From the NCBI GenBank assembly GCA_035578905.1, contig JAQJVL010000284.1, positions 1,007,501 through 1,071,500 on the forward strand: DNA of 64,000 nucleotides, read 5' to 3'. The translations under genes were made by a program, and so were the position numbers. The first letter of the stretch is position 1. Each line of letters starts with the position of its first letter. The DNA comes from Stictocephala bisonia (lineage: Eukaryota; Arthropoda; Insecta; Hemiptera; Membracidae). Shown here one piece after another: positions 10,808 through 24,204 of the stretch. Below the pieces are notes generated by a model. The model was not told where the DNA came from and made no database searches. It saw nothing but the letters and a program-made list of their open reading frames with translations.

Positions 10808-12540
10808 ATAGTAGCCCTAACGTGAACTAGTTTATACATTTATAATATATTTTTTTCGCCGTTGATTCCACGTTCTATTCTTTCTTTACCTTGAGTTTTA
10901 ATTTAATACCAAAAGATTATATACATAATCTATTTTATTACTTTATTTCTCTGCCATGAAGATTATTGTGCATACGTCAAATGCAAACTGATTGAACAGT
11001 TCTAAAGTACTTTAATTTTTTATGGTTACTAAATAAAATAAGCACTTATTTAGACACTGACATTTTTAGGCGCCATGATTAAACTGACTTTCATGATAAA
11101 TGTAGTGACCGTTTTACATAGATAAAACATCCGTCTTTCATCGTTCTCATTCTTATATGTGTGTGCGTATATGGTTTTTTTTTCTATGAAAAAACAAATA
11201 TTTTAAGAAATAAATCGATAGTTCCTCAATTTTCTTTCCTATAATATAGTATTTCCAAGTGAAAGTTAAAAGGGACAAGTGGTCCAGTGGCTTTTGTTGA
11301 TAAATGTGTGGAAAAGCCAGTGGTGGCGGCGTCCTTGTTGCTGAGCAAGATCCAACCTACACAAGAGAGTTGAGGTGAACATATGTTCCTAACTCTAATG
11401 AACACAAGTTTTTTAGCACCTTTTTCCTTGTGTTTTTGAGAACGTACACTAATTATAGTTTCACTAGGACACAGTATTTAATTTAATGCGGTACTAAAGA
11501 TATTTCACTTCTATGTCCTATGTGTTTAAACGAGATTTTAAGTAACTCGCAAAGTAACATATTTAGATAAAAATTATAGAGCATATTATTTTCATTTCAT
11601 AATTAGCTTAGCTTCGATATTTGATTTTGATAGTTCAACAACTTCATTCATACTCTATATTTTACTCGCTTAGTGTAATTTCACCACTGTATCAACCACA
11701 GATCGCTCTTATTTTAGTTTCTCTTGCAATCTAAGAGTAGAATAGTTTCTAAAACTTATACAGTTTTTACTGCCATCGTATTTTAAAATTTAAGATTAAA
11801 GAGAAGAAGTTTAAGAAGTTTTAATCAAGTTAAGTAGTAATTATTATTCTTTGTTTAAAGTGTTTTGTTGACCATAGAAATACACAAGACTAATGCAAAT
11901 GTTTGAATAATTACATTGCTCGTCAATAGTTTGACACAGAAAAATTTTACAGAACAAAACTGAAGAAAAATAAATTCCGAATCACGAAATTTAAAATTAA
12001 CTACGACTCTTTACGTTATGGCCCAAAACGCAAAATTTGATGACCCACTTCTTGTATCTATCTTTAGAAGTCTCTCCTGTTTCCATCTCATTAACGCTTA
12101 TGAGACAAACGTTTCTAGAGAGTTTATCCTAAAAACCAAATATAAATTTGGGGTTTTATTGTCTAAAACTGCCCCTTAATTTTGATTTAAGATAAAAATC
12201 ATGTACTTTTAATGTATCCATATCATGTATTAAGTAGGTGATATCTTGGGAAATGTTATAGGCCTATTTATAGCCAATAATTAAATAAAGTGGTATTTTT
12301 CCGGCCTGAACTACATTTAAATTTATTAACGAATCAAACTACTGACATTATATTTATCAATATCAATTTTATACGCATACGAGGCCACAATCGAATTTAA
12401 AAATATCTTTTGACTCCTCATAAATTCATATTACAGTATGAATTATGTATACTATTTGCATACTCTACTAAAATAAGGATTGTTGTATCATTCTACAAGC
12501 ACAACGAACCCTCTCAACAGCGGTCTACTGTTTTATGAAT
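10808..12540. other. No gene seen
   Basis: AT-rich. A less AT-rich patch lies at 11270-11370 without a credible ORF. Confidence 0.5.
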
Positions 12541-12544
12541 AGTA

Positions 12545-13180
12545 GTCATGTACGAAGGCTCAGCTATTCACAATAGATGATTGTGTTCTCTGCCTAAATT
12601 TGGGCTGGGATCGTATGCAGAGAACGATTAGTCACCCAGGTGCGACACTCGTCACAAGGACTGAAGAAAGAAGGAACAGATCCATCATGAGAACCCAAGC
12701 TAGGTGTACTATATAGTAGGCTCAGGAAGGAAGGCTTGTGTTCTCTGCCTAATTCTGAACTGGGAATGTGTGCAGAGAACGATCAGTCACCCAGTTGCGA
12801 CACTCGACACAAGGACTGAAGACAGAAGGAACAGATCCATCATGAGAACCCAAGCTAGGTGTATATAGTAGACTCAGGAATGAAGGCTTGTGTTCTCTGC
12901 CTAAATCTGAACTGGGAATGTGTGCAGAGAACGATCAGTCACCCAGTTGCGACACTCGACACAAGGACTGAAGACAGAAGGAACAGGTGAGTAGGTGCGT
13001 CATGAGAGCCCAAGCCGAGTGTATAGTAGGCTCAGAGAGGAGGCTAGTGTTCTCTGCCTAAATCTGCACTGGGAATGTATGCAGAGAACGATCAGTCACC
13101 CAGTTGCGACACTCGACACAAGGACTGAAGACAGAAGGAACAGGTGCGTCATGAGAGCCCAAGCTGGTTGTTTCACAAGC
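12545..13180. repeat. About 155 bp tandem repeat, four units
   Basis: TGTGTTCTCTGCCTAA (or AGTGTTCTC) recurs near 12582, 12737, 12889 and 13047. Each unit carries GTGCAGAGAACGATCAGTCA, a cCCAGTTGCGACACTCGACA box and AGAAGGAACAG. AGAGAACA and TGTTCTCT inside a unit are complementary, so each unit can fold. The 67-codon ORF in the last units is a by-product. Confidence 0.85.
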
Positions 13181-15790
13181 GACCTACTTCTCACATAGCA
13201 CGCCATATCAAGACTCCAAAATGCCGACTGGTCGTTTCCGGGCAAAAACTTGCTTAAAAGTGAAATCAGCCGCTAAATGGAACATTATCACATCTGTGTC
13301 AACTTTGTGGATAGTTATCAATAGCAGCTGTAATGATAAAACAATCAAGGGGGTTTAACAACCATTTGCACTTGACATGTCGTTGAATCGCATTCGATTA
13401 TTTTTTTAGGAATTTTGTATAATCGAAAGACCTGGATAGAATATATTTTTATAGAATTAAATAGCATTTGTTCACATAGGTAAAATGTAACCTTAACTCT
13501 CAATTGATTAATATTTAAGGGTTTCAAATATCGTTAAACTTCATTCATGGTGTAAATTACAAATGCCAATCAATTTATTCCTATTTCCTTGACTAAAGCA
13601 ATCAGGGTTTGGGAAGGTGTCCTCTTCCATAATATTGAGCTATAAATTTTATGAGGTGTAATAAACAATTAAAAACATGTGCATTCCTTTCATTTTATAT
13701 CTTTCATATTTCATAAATAAAAGAAAACATGAGGTACATATTTTGTAATAAACCAGCTTTATATTCAATTCTTGACGGTATGTATTTTGTAATTAATTAA
13801 ATAATCATTGGTGGTATGTTGTGTAGCTAATTAACATAAATCAGTAGTTTTATATTCTTCTTTTATATTTTTTTAAATTTTTGTTGCGAGGTTGTTTCCC
13901 ATACTCTTCGCCTTTTTCCGTCTTTCGATTTTGGGCAAGGTATTTTTTAATTTAATGCCCCTCTCGATCATGTTTAAAAAGATCCAATCGACCATTTTGG
14001 ATTTTTGGTTCAAACATGAATTGTTTCCAAAACCAAATAGTATATTTGGATTTTAGAGAAGAGCTCCTTCAATTTTTTATCCCATTTGAGGGTAATTTTC
14101 ACATTGCTGCCACTGATCTCTCAGAGCTTTTGAGGTTCAGATCTCAATCGTTGCAGATTTTTGTAGTTATTCTTTTAATCTAGAACTTAGTTCAAACTCC
14201 CGCTTTTGTCTCAAAAGTGATATGAAGACTAAACATTGGGCCAGATATATAAGTATTTTGAGTTTTAAAATACACAAAAATCAAGAATATGTGTGCATTG
14301 TGACAACTCTACATTATTGTGACAGCATTTTGATATTCTATTGACGAGTGAGATGTTTTAGTTTACTCATGTACTTTCGAAGAAGGATGATCTAAAATAA
14401 TATTTCATCTTCATAAAACAACAAAAAAGTTAACACTCTTTCAATATTTCTAGTTCCTTGTGTTCAAGTCCCATGTAAATGTTCAACTTGAGTATGCTAA
14501 TTTATCGGGAAGCACCTTAGAACGATATCAGTCTGTAAGGGCCTACCTTGGCTAGATACATAATTTAGTTTATCAGGGACTGTATTATTAAAAAATCTTC
14601 TTCTCTTTTTACAGATTTGGTAATAATCATTGATAAGATTGAAATAAATCTTGTATTTTACTGGTGAAGACAGGCAGAAGACAAGTCGAAACTGTGGTGG
14701 AAAACAATCAAATAGAAATCTGCCTAAGTCACGACAAGCCCGGCGGTGCTGCTACTGGAAGACTTAACCTAGTCGTCACGACGACGGGGTTTACCGTTAA
14801 CACATTGCGCATGAGTGGGTCCCTCGACTCATCTAAGAAAAATACTTTTTCATTAGTTTCTAAACATGATAATTCTCTAATGTGTATTAAATACCCCGCT
14901 CTTATATGTGGTTTTCAAAAAATAGTAGTGTTTTAATAGTCTGTTGGCTGAAAAATAAAATTTAAATTCACAACATTATTAAAAACAATACTATTGGGTC
15001 ATTACAATGGAAGTGCAGTAATAAATATTTAGTTTTTCTATTAGAACAGTTAATTAATGATAAATTAATCGAAATGAAACAAAACAACGATATTTTCAAT
15101 GCTTCTAAGAACTGTCCTTTATTATTGATACTAATTTCCTAAATGTTTAAATTTGTACGGTAATTTTTCGTAATACATACTCATTGAGGGATTGCTTATA
15201 AATTCCCATCCCTCACAGATCACATTCCAAAAATATTATTACCAACTAATCTAAAATTACATTTGTGCCTTTTGACGGAGGTTAAGATTTACCAATTCTA
15301 TAAGGGAGTATATCTTTAAACAATCCAGTCTGTGGTTAGAGCATTAGCATCAGTTTGTTCCGACGTAGACGAGCTTCACCTCAGTTTAACATTCCCTTTT
15401 TGGTTGCACGTTTTATTCGTGATAAATTGAATTCTAAGGAAGAGTTTGTTCTACGACTAAAAGTTCTCACACACTAAAAGACAGGACTGTTCACCTTCTC
15501 AAGGCCAAGAACGCTCAAGTTTGAACGAAGGCCTTCAAAACACATCGTAGACGAAGTTCGTTTACCTCAGGTCATCTGCAAGTTCAAGGAATGTGCGTGA
15601 TTTGCACAGTTTAACATAAATGTAATGTAAATGTACACAAAACTCATATTCAAGTACACAAATTATGCAGTATGCACACGCCTTTAACTTGTAGATTAGA
15701 GGTTTAATGTACCAAAAGATTATACAATACATAATCTTTTTGTACAATCTGTAGTTGTTGTTTGAAAGTTATTTATTAGCATTGGATTGT
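13181..15790. other. No gene recognised
   Basis: AT-rich, with a 90-codon ORF at 14664-14936 that has no motif and no splice support. AAAGATTAT ... ATAATCTTT makes a small hairpin at 15715-15741, similar to an AAAAGATTATATACATAATCT hairpin near 10911. Confidence 0.45.
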
Positions 15791-15796
15791 TCATGA

Positions 15797-15882
15797 TAAT
15801 TTGGAGATTTCTAATGCTTTGAGTGTTTAGGAAAGTGTTTGTCTCCTAAACACGCAAAGCATTGGAAATCTCCAAATATTAT
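15797..15882. repeat. Short hairpin, arms about 37 bases
   Basis: AATTTGGAGATTTCTAATGC then TTTGAGTGTTTAGGA pairs with TCCTAAACACGCAAAGC then ATTGGAAATCTCCAAATATT. A few mismatches are spread along the stem, and the loop is about 10 bases. It may be the remnant of a small foldback element or a miRNA-like stem. Confidence 0.7.
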
Positions 15883-16299
15883 TTTCATATCATTACTATT
15901 GTTGTGAGTTGGTTATACAATACAACTTAAGGATTGTACTGTTTTTTTAACTGTGCTATAAGGAGAAAACATACTATTAACGTGACGTTACATGAATCTA
16001 TAAATACTATTTACAAACCATATCCTTGCAATATAAGCCTTCCGTATATTTTATCTCTGTATCATGTCTTTGGAAACATTTGAAACTATAGAATTTAAAT
16101 GTTACATATATTATAATGATCGATTTAAATAAACTATACCTATAATCTTAAGACCAAAGGTATTAACAAAGGATTCCCTTTAGATGGTGATGTAAACGTG
16201 CTTAAGTGAAATCGATTAACAGAACACATTTGATATTTTTTTATTTATATAGTTGTTTCTAAAATCTTTTGTAGGATATGAAAATATCATATAAAATGT

Positions 16300-16657
16300 G
16301 GACATTTTCCGTTAATTCACTACTCTTTTTTTCTTTCCGTTAATTTATTACCGCTTGATAATTATTAGGTTGCTCTAAAAACTGTTCTCCAATAATTTTA
16401 CGTCCACTGTGGCGTTCCTTTGACATCTACTAGAAATCCGATATCACTGGCCTTATCTTATCGCTTTCCAAAAACGTAAACACGGAGAGCGCATTTGGCG
16501 GTAATTCAATCATTGGATTTACCAGTTTGTGATACACTTAAAAAACCACCTAACCTGACCAGACCGGACCTTACCTAACCTAAACGTAATTGCGATAAAA
16601 AAGCAGTGGCAGTGAAGTAACGGAAAAGTAGTGGTGATGAATTAACGGAAAAGGTCT
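16300..16657 (+). mobile_element. MITE, 8 bp target duplication (copy 1)
   Basis: The terminal inverted repeats are GGACATTTTCCGTTAATTC and its complement ending GGAAAAGGTCT. Direct repeats TAAAATGT and TAAAATAT (7 of 8) flank it at 16292-16299 and 16658-16665. The CCGTTAATT box is repeated just inside each end as a subterminal repeat. A second copy in opposite orientation is at 53409-53732. The size and 8 bp duplication fit a non-autonomous hAT-like element, though the TIR sequence is not the usual CAGNG type. It carries no ORF. Confidence 0.85.
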
Positions 16658-17352
16658 TAAAATATTAATGATACTCTATTTCATTTGTATAAAATGCCGA
16701 TTAGTGAATCGTTTACTCATCTACTGATAGTTGGTTCATTTAAACTAGCTAAATACAATTTTGCCATGTTGGATTTAACTTTTTAAGTGTTTCTAGCACC
16801 AGTATTGCCTTATTTTTATGCTTATTTACAAAGTGTAACAGCCTATTAAAACCAATATTTGTTTTTATAATTTACTAAAATTAAGATAAAACAAATTATA
16901 TGTGTGCGCGCTATCTAATACCTTTGTTATTCAATATTAAATTGTAAAGATGGTAATAAAATCTACAATTATTTGTAAACTACATGAAACATGTCAAATA
17001 AATGGAACAACTTTTTGACGGAATACATAAGAAAGTATCTATTATTCGTTTAGTTACACAATGACGTCACAAACAAATATAAGGAACATGTATAGATTAT
17101 GTAATTTTTTCTAGACAACGAAGCATAGATTTTATATTACTTGTGCGATGTATACAAATATAAATTTGTATTCAATATGTATATTTTCATATGATTGGTG
17201 TTATAAATAAGTTTACTCGGTAAATGATTAATATTTCTATGTTTGAGGATCAGTACTATACTTCAGTCTTTTTAAGATGAAGTTAGACATAAAGAACCGA
17301 ATAAAGGGAGCGATTGGAACACTAAATGCTGTAAGAACCTTTTTTCATAAAA
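16658..17352. other. No gene seen
   Basis: AT-rich sequence without recognisable structure. Confidence 0.5.
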
Positions 17353-17353
17353 A

Positions 17354-17432
17354 TGAATAGCCGATCTTCTTTTTAACCTTATCTTCCCATTCCCCATAGA
17401 CCATTGATCTGTACGGGGAATTTATTTGACCC
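17354..17432 (-). mobile_element. Fragment of tRNA-headed SINE, - strand
   Basis: CTTCCCATTCCCCATAGACC then ATTGATCTGTACGGGGAATT is the reverse complement of the body and A-rich end of the SINE at 56135-56362. The tRNA-like head is missing, so this is a 5'-truncated copy. Confidence 0.6.
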
Positions 17433-18346
17433 TATACTATAGGCAACAATATACTAACTTTATATTAATTTAAAGTACGAAATAAAGCATGGTCCATTTG
17501 ATCCTTCAATGTATGCTAGCTTTTGTTCGACCTTAATTGTGTCTCTCTATGTAATATTAAAGAGGTTTCCTTGTTGGTTGTCAAGTGGTTAACCCAACCC
17601 AAGGCTCAGGTCTTTTTTTTTTTTTTTTATGTCAGGCATTATGTTAAGTTATATACTCTGTAAAATAGGCACCTCTTATACATTTATCAGACCTATAACA
17701 CTTTTAAATTTGATGATTTTTTAATCCCATTTAACCAGATAACATAAATCTAAACACCCTCTATTGTCTGGGTGATATTTTTTTCGTTTTAGAAGTGAAA
17801 GTTAAGTATATTAGTAAACCATTTCCTCACTATGCCAAACTGTAATATTGGCAAACTTTTTTCTTAAATACCATGGTACGCCAATATCCCCCCGACATCG
17901 TGGGGCATATTGGATACGGTTGGCCGATAATAGCCAACGACCACCACGTCCCGCTACAGTCGAATGCTCCCGGTGGTTTCTCGGCGAGTGGTTGGTGTCC
18001 TGTGCTGCTCCAGCGAGCCTGGACCACCAGCTGCAGGCTCAATTCGAACTTTAAGGGAAGACAATAGAACAGGTCTGAGACTTATTGCAGTCTCACTTGA
18101 ATACGTAGTATGGCAAATTAAGAATCTTTTAGTTAAAATACTTTGATAAAATTCGGCATTTGTGGTTTGACGTCTAAAAACCAAAGATGGAGACTTGTTC
18201 GGGTAGTATCTGTTGGATTGGGCCTTTACCATTTTACGTTTATAGGTGGGGGGGAGGCACACTCTATTCTTTGCGTAAACCCAACTCATTCAAGTATTTA
18301 CGGTCCACTTAATTAACCACAGAACGAACACAATATGTAATACAAG
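17433..18346. other. No gene recognised; one GC-rich patch
   Basis: 17870-18060 is markedly GC-richer than the neighbours and is open in several frames on both strands for 60-110 codons. None of the readings resembles a known family. It could be a host exon-like island or an old element. Confidence 0.3.
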
Positions 18347-18627
18347 TTGGTCAAAATCCTTTAGCTGCCCCCCAAAATCAAACTATATTCTATAGCAATA
18401 ATTATCACATTAACTTAGGTGTTCAGGTATTTGGAAGGACAGAAAGGCTTTTATCAGTATCAGCAGTGCGTTTATATGCCATACCTAGCTGCTTTATCTA
18501 CTTCATGCATGCTGATTTGTGCTCAAGTGCATGTTAGGTTAGGTTGGATAGGTTATGTTAGATATTTTTTAGTTTCCACTAACATATTTCCATGGAGTTC
18601 GGGGGGCAGCTGTAGGATTTTGACCAA
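18347..18627. mobile_element. MITE with about 27 bp inverted ends
   Basis: TTGGTCAAAATCCTTTAGCT then GCCCCCC at the left is matched at the right by GGGGGGCAGCTGTAGGATTT then TGACCAA, with two mismatches. No convincing target duplication was found. The interior contains the tract GTTAGGTTAGGTTGG and no real ORF. Confidence 0.7.
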
Positions 18628-21200
18628 AGTGATGGTCAAAATCCATACATTTTTGTATATATCAGTTTATTCTGTATTTTAATAATTCAATAATTATATG
18701 TATAATTAATTTGAGTTGATAATTAACTTCTGTAGTTATTATTTAGGAATTAAACACTTACTATATACCGTAGTTATTAAACTCATCTTTCCAAAAACAT
18801 TAGTTCAATCAACGAATCTCAACGCTTTATTATCACCAATCCTTATAAGCCTGTTTACCTAAAACCAACTTTGTCTAAATATCAAAATTATGACATTTTA
18901 CCGAAAATATACCTCAACGACAAATACTTATGTGATCTGCATTAGTGTTGGCGTAACTATTGCAAACAAGTTTACTTTCCAATTGCATTACATAAATATT
19001 AAGTCTAATGTAACAGCTTTTACTATTATAGGTTAGGAGAAAGTAAATCAATAATGGTATCAATTTATCACTGTATTTTGAAAACTTCTGTTTGTTTTTC
19101 TTTTTTTGACGTTACTTGATGTTATAGGATTTTATTCTATGCTACTCATCTTAGTTAAACACATTTTTAGAGGATCTATTGGTTTAAGAGTTTAATTTAT
19201 AATAAAAATATAATATTACGATTATTAGGCCTGATCAATTTTGATATTTTTAAGGCAGCATTTAAAATATACGGTACTGATTTTAGAAAAAGACATACAC
19301 ATTATTTTTAAATCCTATTTTTAACGTGAAATTGGTATTTTAAATATAATATCTATTCTAACAACTTCTTTACCTTAAATATACGTTATGGCGTATTCTA
19401 TGTTTCCTTTTCAATAGCTTTAAACGTTTTAAAACTATTTAAATTAAAATTTTACAAGAAATACTCATAATAAAAATACTCATTTTGTAAAAATATTGAT
19501 TGAATGCGATATAAATATGAAACAATTACGCTAAATTACTGTAGAACTTTTACTTTTCACTTAATATTCCTTACAACATATTTTATTGTGTTCATTCGAA
19601 AGTAAAACCTTTATCAACTATAACTAGATAATTAATTATAGGTTTATTTCACTGCTTTTTTCAAAATATTATATTCCTTTTCGTGTTATTTCAAAATACG
19701 CTTAAAGATATGTGTATCCTTAAATACATCACTAATATTAATGTATGTTTATAAATGGGTTGCCCGCCCAGTGACTATTTTCTTTGTCGTAAAATCAGGC
19801 GTACTGGCGGACAGACTGTCTGCAGCAACTGAGAGACTTCAACGTCTGGGTGAGCTGAATGCGGCAATACGTGCTGAATAGAATGTCTTGTCTGTTAATC
19901 TGTTGATTAAGTGGTCGATAAGCCGCGGTCAACTAAGTGAATCGTAAACCAGTGACGTCCATTTCTAGGTCACGATTGCTCTAATTAAGGACGTACTTGT
20001 GGCCTTTCCAGTGAAGGTGAGCCGGCGAGCTGGAACGCAATGTCCCCATTGTATCTCACAGTCACGGCGACAGAATAGAATTAACTATGGTGGAAAGAAT
20101 CAAGGTTAACGAAAGTGGACGGAGAGTGAAAAACCTGTAAGGAGTGTTTTGGCAATTAAAATTTATTTGACAAACCTAAATACAGCTTCAATAAGTCAGG
20201 TTGAACTGTAGTGCCTAAAACACCCATGTTAAATTACAATAATTCAGGTACAGTAGTATCATATTTTTAATAATAATTCCATGAAGTTAGAGTTGAAACT
20301 TTACAGACATATATTTCTTTTAAATGTTTTGTGATAAATAAATTTTAAAAAGTTTAAACAATTTTTTATGAGTAAAATATTTTGTATGCATATTTATTCT
20401 GTGAAATATTACATATAATAAGGTAAATTATAGCAGTTTTTCTATATCATAACTACATAAAACATTTTAAGCTGATATCTAACATATATATTTTTTAATT
20501 GTATGTACCAAAGACTAAAAACACACAAAAGTTGCAAAATCAGAAAAAATTTAATTCAAGTCCCGTCAATTATGGCATCTATTCCAGGTTTATATCGTGT
20601 GTTATCTATTTATATTCATCCTCCTTCTTCCTCTTTTTACCTCTTCTGAGTAATCTGGCTTTCTAACAGATACATGTATAGGCTATTTCAGCTTGTCTCA
20701 CATGTCCCTTGTCGAGAAATTTTAGACACACAACACGGTGTTACCTGCTGATCCACACAACCTCTGCAAAACTTACCTTTACGTTGCATTAGTCAACAAT
20801 GTAGAATCACCGTATCTCCAAGCAGAACATATCTCTAAGAGAGTGAGTAATTGTGTGAATGATTATGGAAGTCACCGTACTTTTGCATAGATTTATCGTG
20901 GTTAAATGAGCGCTTCACAAAAAAAATCTTTCACTTTATCTTATAAATGTGTATTAAACGGACTTTCGACATATCTGAGGCTGAGGAAATATTCAACAAT
21001 TACATTATATATTTTGGTAAGTTCTAGAGAACTCATGATCAATTGAACACTTCACTTTTAGGAAGACGAAAAAACGAATTGTTACCATTTTTGAAAGCTT
21101 CCCAGACAGTGCGAAATTTGTTTTTTTTTTCTTTTTTATCTTACATTGTACACTGATCCACAAATCGAAAAAAAATCTAAGAGTATTATATCCTCTGGAG
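18628..21200. other. No gene recognised
   Basis: Mostly very AT-rich. 19760-20130 is GC-richer, with scattered TGACGTC and CCGGCGAGC boxes, but no reading is credible. Confidence 0.4.
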
Positions 21201-21611
21201 CAGTGATTTCCAACTTTTAAGTACTTGAGTACCACCTGAGGCATTTTCCGTGACTTGGCGTACCACCAGTTGTATTTACGAACTCGCTTCGCTCGTTGGA
21301 GGCTTTCAAACCCCCATTTAAGGCTGCGCTAAACTAAGTTAATAAACTTAAATTAATTTTGCAAATAAATTTGATAGCATTTAAATTGTGGCCACTTTAT
21401 ACACGATAATTCTAGTTTATTAATTTGTATTCTGTTCGGCTGGAGCAGTTTTACCAGTTACAGCATTTCATTTTTCCCCTTAAAAGAACAACATTCCCAC
21501 TTTGACAGAACATTTCCCTTTATTTTTTTCGTGGTTTGAAAAATCAGTATTCAACCAGAAATGCTCTCGCATACCACCAACGGTACGAGTACCACCGGTT
21601 GGAAAACACTC
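21201..21611. mobile_element. hAT-type MITE
   Basis: The left end CAGTGATTTCCAAC and the right end GTTGGAAAACACTC form hAT-like terminal inverted repeats. Flanks CTCTGGAG and TTCTGGAG are an 8 bp target duplication with one mismatch. Inside both ends are GTACCACC-type subterminal boxes (GAGTACCACCTGAGG and GTACGAGTACCACCGG). It encodes nothing credible, so it depends on a transposase elsewhere. Confidence 0.75.
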
Positions 21612-21697
21612 TTCTGGAGTTATTCGCTAATTCACTCTTCAAGATAATTGAAACTATCGTTGTATTTATTTGAAAATATTGACCTCCTTCTGATAAA

Positions 21698-22174
21698 TGC
21701 TGTAATTCACGACTAACTGTTGGCAACCATGGAATATCACGTGACACTGCCGTCCACGACAGTACAATCGAGGAGGCAGTTTGGGCTTGTCTTTCGATGA
21801 GTACTACTTGACTACCTGTTCCCCCAAGTGAATGTCTGAGGTGTGATACTTGCTCCAATCACGTGACGTGACACAAAGACCGCATTGTTATGGTCGCTGA
21901 TCAACGACCACCGACCACTAACTCGGCGTTAAACTGGTTGCAGAGAAAGTTGCAGTCGCCGCGCACCACTGCTCTGCAGCTTTCTGATCCTATCCGGCCC
22001 GCTATCTCCAGCGGCACCGACCAACTTACGTAACCTAACGTTTATGACTTCCTCGTGTCACACAGACGAAAGTGTAACACACATTGCCGAAACTGCCTCC
22101 CCGCTTGTACTCTCGTGGACGGCAGTGTCACGTGTTAATTCTCCGTTGCCAACCGTTAGTCATGAATTACAACA
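21698..22174. mobile_element. GC-rich foldback element
   Basis: Left arm 21698-21785 and right arm 22088-22174 match as inverted repeats. The best block is CACGTGACACTGCCGTCCAC on the left against its complement on the right, and TGCTGTAATTCACGACTAAC against GTTAGTCATGAATTACAACA. The GC-rich spacer of about 300 bases contains a CACGTGACGTGACAC box. It lies 87 bases from the hAT MITE. Confidence 0.65.
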
Positions 22175-24190
22175 TACTGGTTGAAATAGTCAGGAGACAA
22201 TATGAATATCAAAGGTGCTGAGTCACACCTTTTGTGTATTATGTATTATTAAATTATTTATTATAAAATAAATGAATAGATCAAGATAGACATATTCATT
22301 TTCCATCATTATTTTGTAATGCTGAAATTTGAAATGTATACTTTTATAAATCCGTACTGTCTTATATTTTGGAATATTTACAGTAAACATTCAATAGTTC
22401 TGCAATAATAATGAAATTTTTGATGGAAATGATATTTTGGTAAAATGTGTCAGATGATAAAAAACCCTTTACTGTTATTTAAAAAGGCAGGATAACATGT
22501 GAACAAGTGAAGGCATTTGTAAATACACTCTAAAATAGTTTTCCAAGATTGTTTAAAGCAGAATATTGTTAATTATTTAAAAATATAGTTTTTAAATATA
22601 AATGTAGAGATTAAATTACATACTCATTTATAGTTAATCCAAACAAGCAATTACAAATGTACTAAAATTATATGTATATCAAAGGAAATAGTTTTACTGA
22701 TTTTTCATAAATTCTGCAAAACACATAAATAAATGTAAAGTTAATCGAAAAACTTTAAATGTAGCATAATGATAAACATATTAGGAAAGAAGCTTTAAGG
22801 TCCTCAAAATATAATCTCTACACAACATTTAAATTGGGAGTAGTTGTGAACTACATATTTCCAAACACATAACAATAACAATCACAACAATCAAAAAATT
22901 AATTAAAAAAATAAAGCACTATGATACATTTTTTAACAAATATTATGTGAAAATATAAATATGAAAATATATTTAACTCTTTATACGTGGGAGAAAATTA
23001 AATATCAGAAGGGTGGTTTTTTCAAAGGGATGAGGGATGAATTGTCAACTATCGTTTGTGAAGGAGATCCACTCTCCCTGTACTATTGGTGGAGGCAGAA
23101 AAATGTGAGTAGCAGATTGTGAATTATGTACATGCTACAATATTACATGAATCAATACATGAATATGAAAGGTAATTTTGCCAATTTTACGTTTTATTTT
23201 TTTCACGTTTCAAATATTTGCTTTAATTTTATGTAACTGTTGGGATTGTTATAAGTTTACTGTTTAGTTCAATTACTATCAACAATGTTTTGATTTGTGT
23301 GGTTCGTGAAAAAAATTTAGTCGTAAAATTTACAGCGGGGAAAATACGCATTGCATTATAAAACACTGTTTATACTGTCTTTTATTGGCAATAATACTAT
23401 AAATAAACTTTTATTCGCTAAGTAACACTTTCACAATTAATTAATTGTATTAAATTACCACGAAATGTTTTTATTTGCCAAATAAGAAAACTTAGTTATA
23501 ATTAATAAATATTACGTTAGCAAGGGAAAATTGTCATTAGACCGTATCAAAATATTTACGCAATTGTTTTAATTAAAATTCAGTGCAAAATATAACTGCG
23601 AAAAATATGTGGTTTTGGTATCTGAACTTCATTAAATGATTAAAACAATTATGTGTCTACAAAATGAAATCAAACTGAGAAAAAAAACACACACACAATT
23701 GAATATCATACAAAGTAGTATACATGTGTTTGTGAAAATTACTTGCTGCCTGAATGTTATAGGGAAAATTACTGGTTTCCGCAAAATAATTCCATTTTTG
23801 GAGCTTGGAAAAATTGACGATTTAAAAAAATACCTATTATTATGAGGATTCAAATCATGAAAAGTCTCTACCATCGTAGTCTGTAAAACCATTAAAAAAA
23901 TTAGATTGTCTTCATAAATTACACTTATTTTATATACACTTAGTGTCATTGAATACAGAGAACGATAACTGTTCCTTAAAGACTGGTGTTAAGAGTTCGG
24001 CAACAGATAAACCTGACAAACAGAATCATTGAGGTTACGATGACAATGTCCGTATCAATTCTCACGTCCTAGAGTTATCCAGGTCCATCTGAGAGAAACC
24101 TATTTCCCTGATCGACACTGGAGAGAGAGCACTCACAATCTCGGCTTGTACTTCCTCCATGATCCATACCTCTGTTATATTATACTCAGA
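22175..24190. other. No gene recognised
   Basis: AT-rich, with short ORFs on both strands at 23632-23949 that mirror each other and lack any motif. Confidence 0.4.
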
Positions 24191-24204
24191 TTATCGACTC
24201 ACAT

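Noticed and set aside
14664..14936. 90-codon ORF as a gene
   Set aside because: No motif, no promoter or splice context, and composition like the flanks at its 3' end.
17830..18289. Overlapping ORFs in a GC-rich patch as genes
   Set aside because: Five overlapping frames on both strands reflect GC content. None is recognisable.
23632..23949. Mirrored ORFs on both strands
   Set aside because: An AT-rich stretch lacking stops by chance. Neither reading resembles a protein family.
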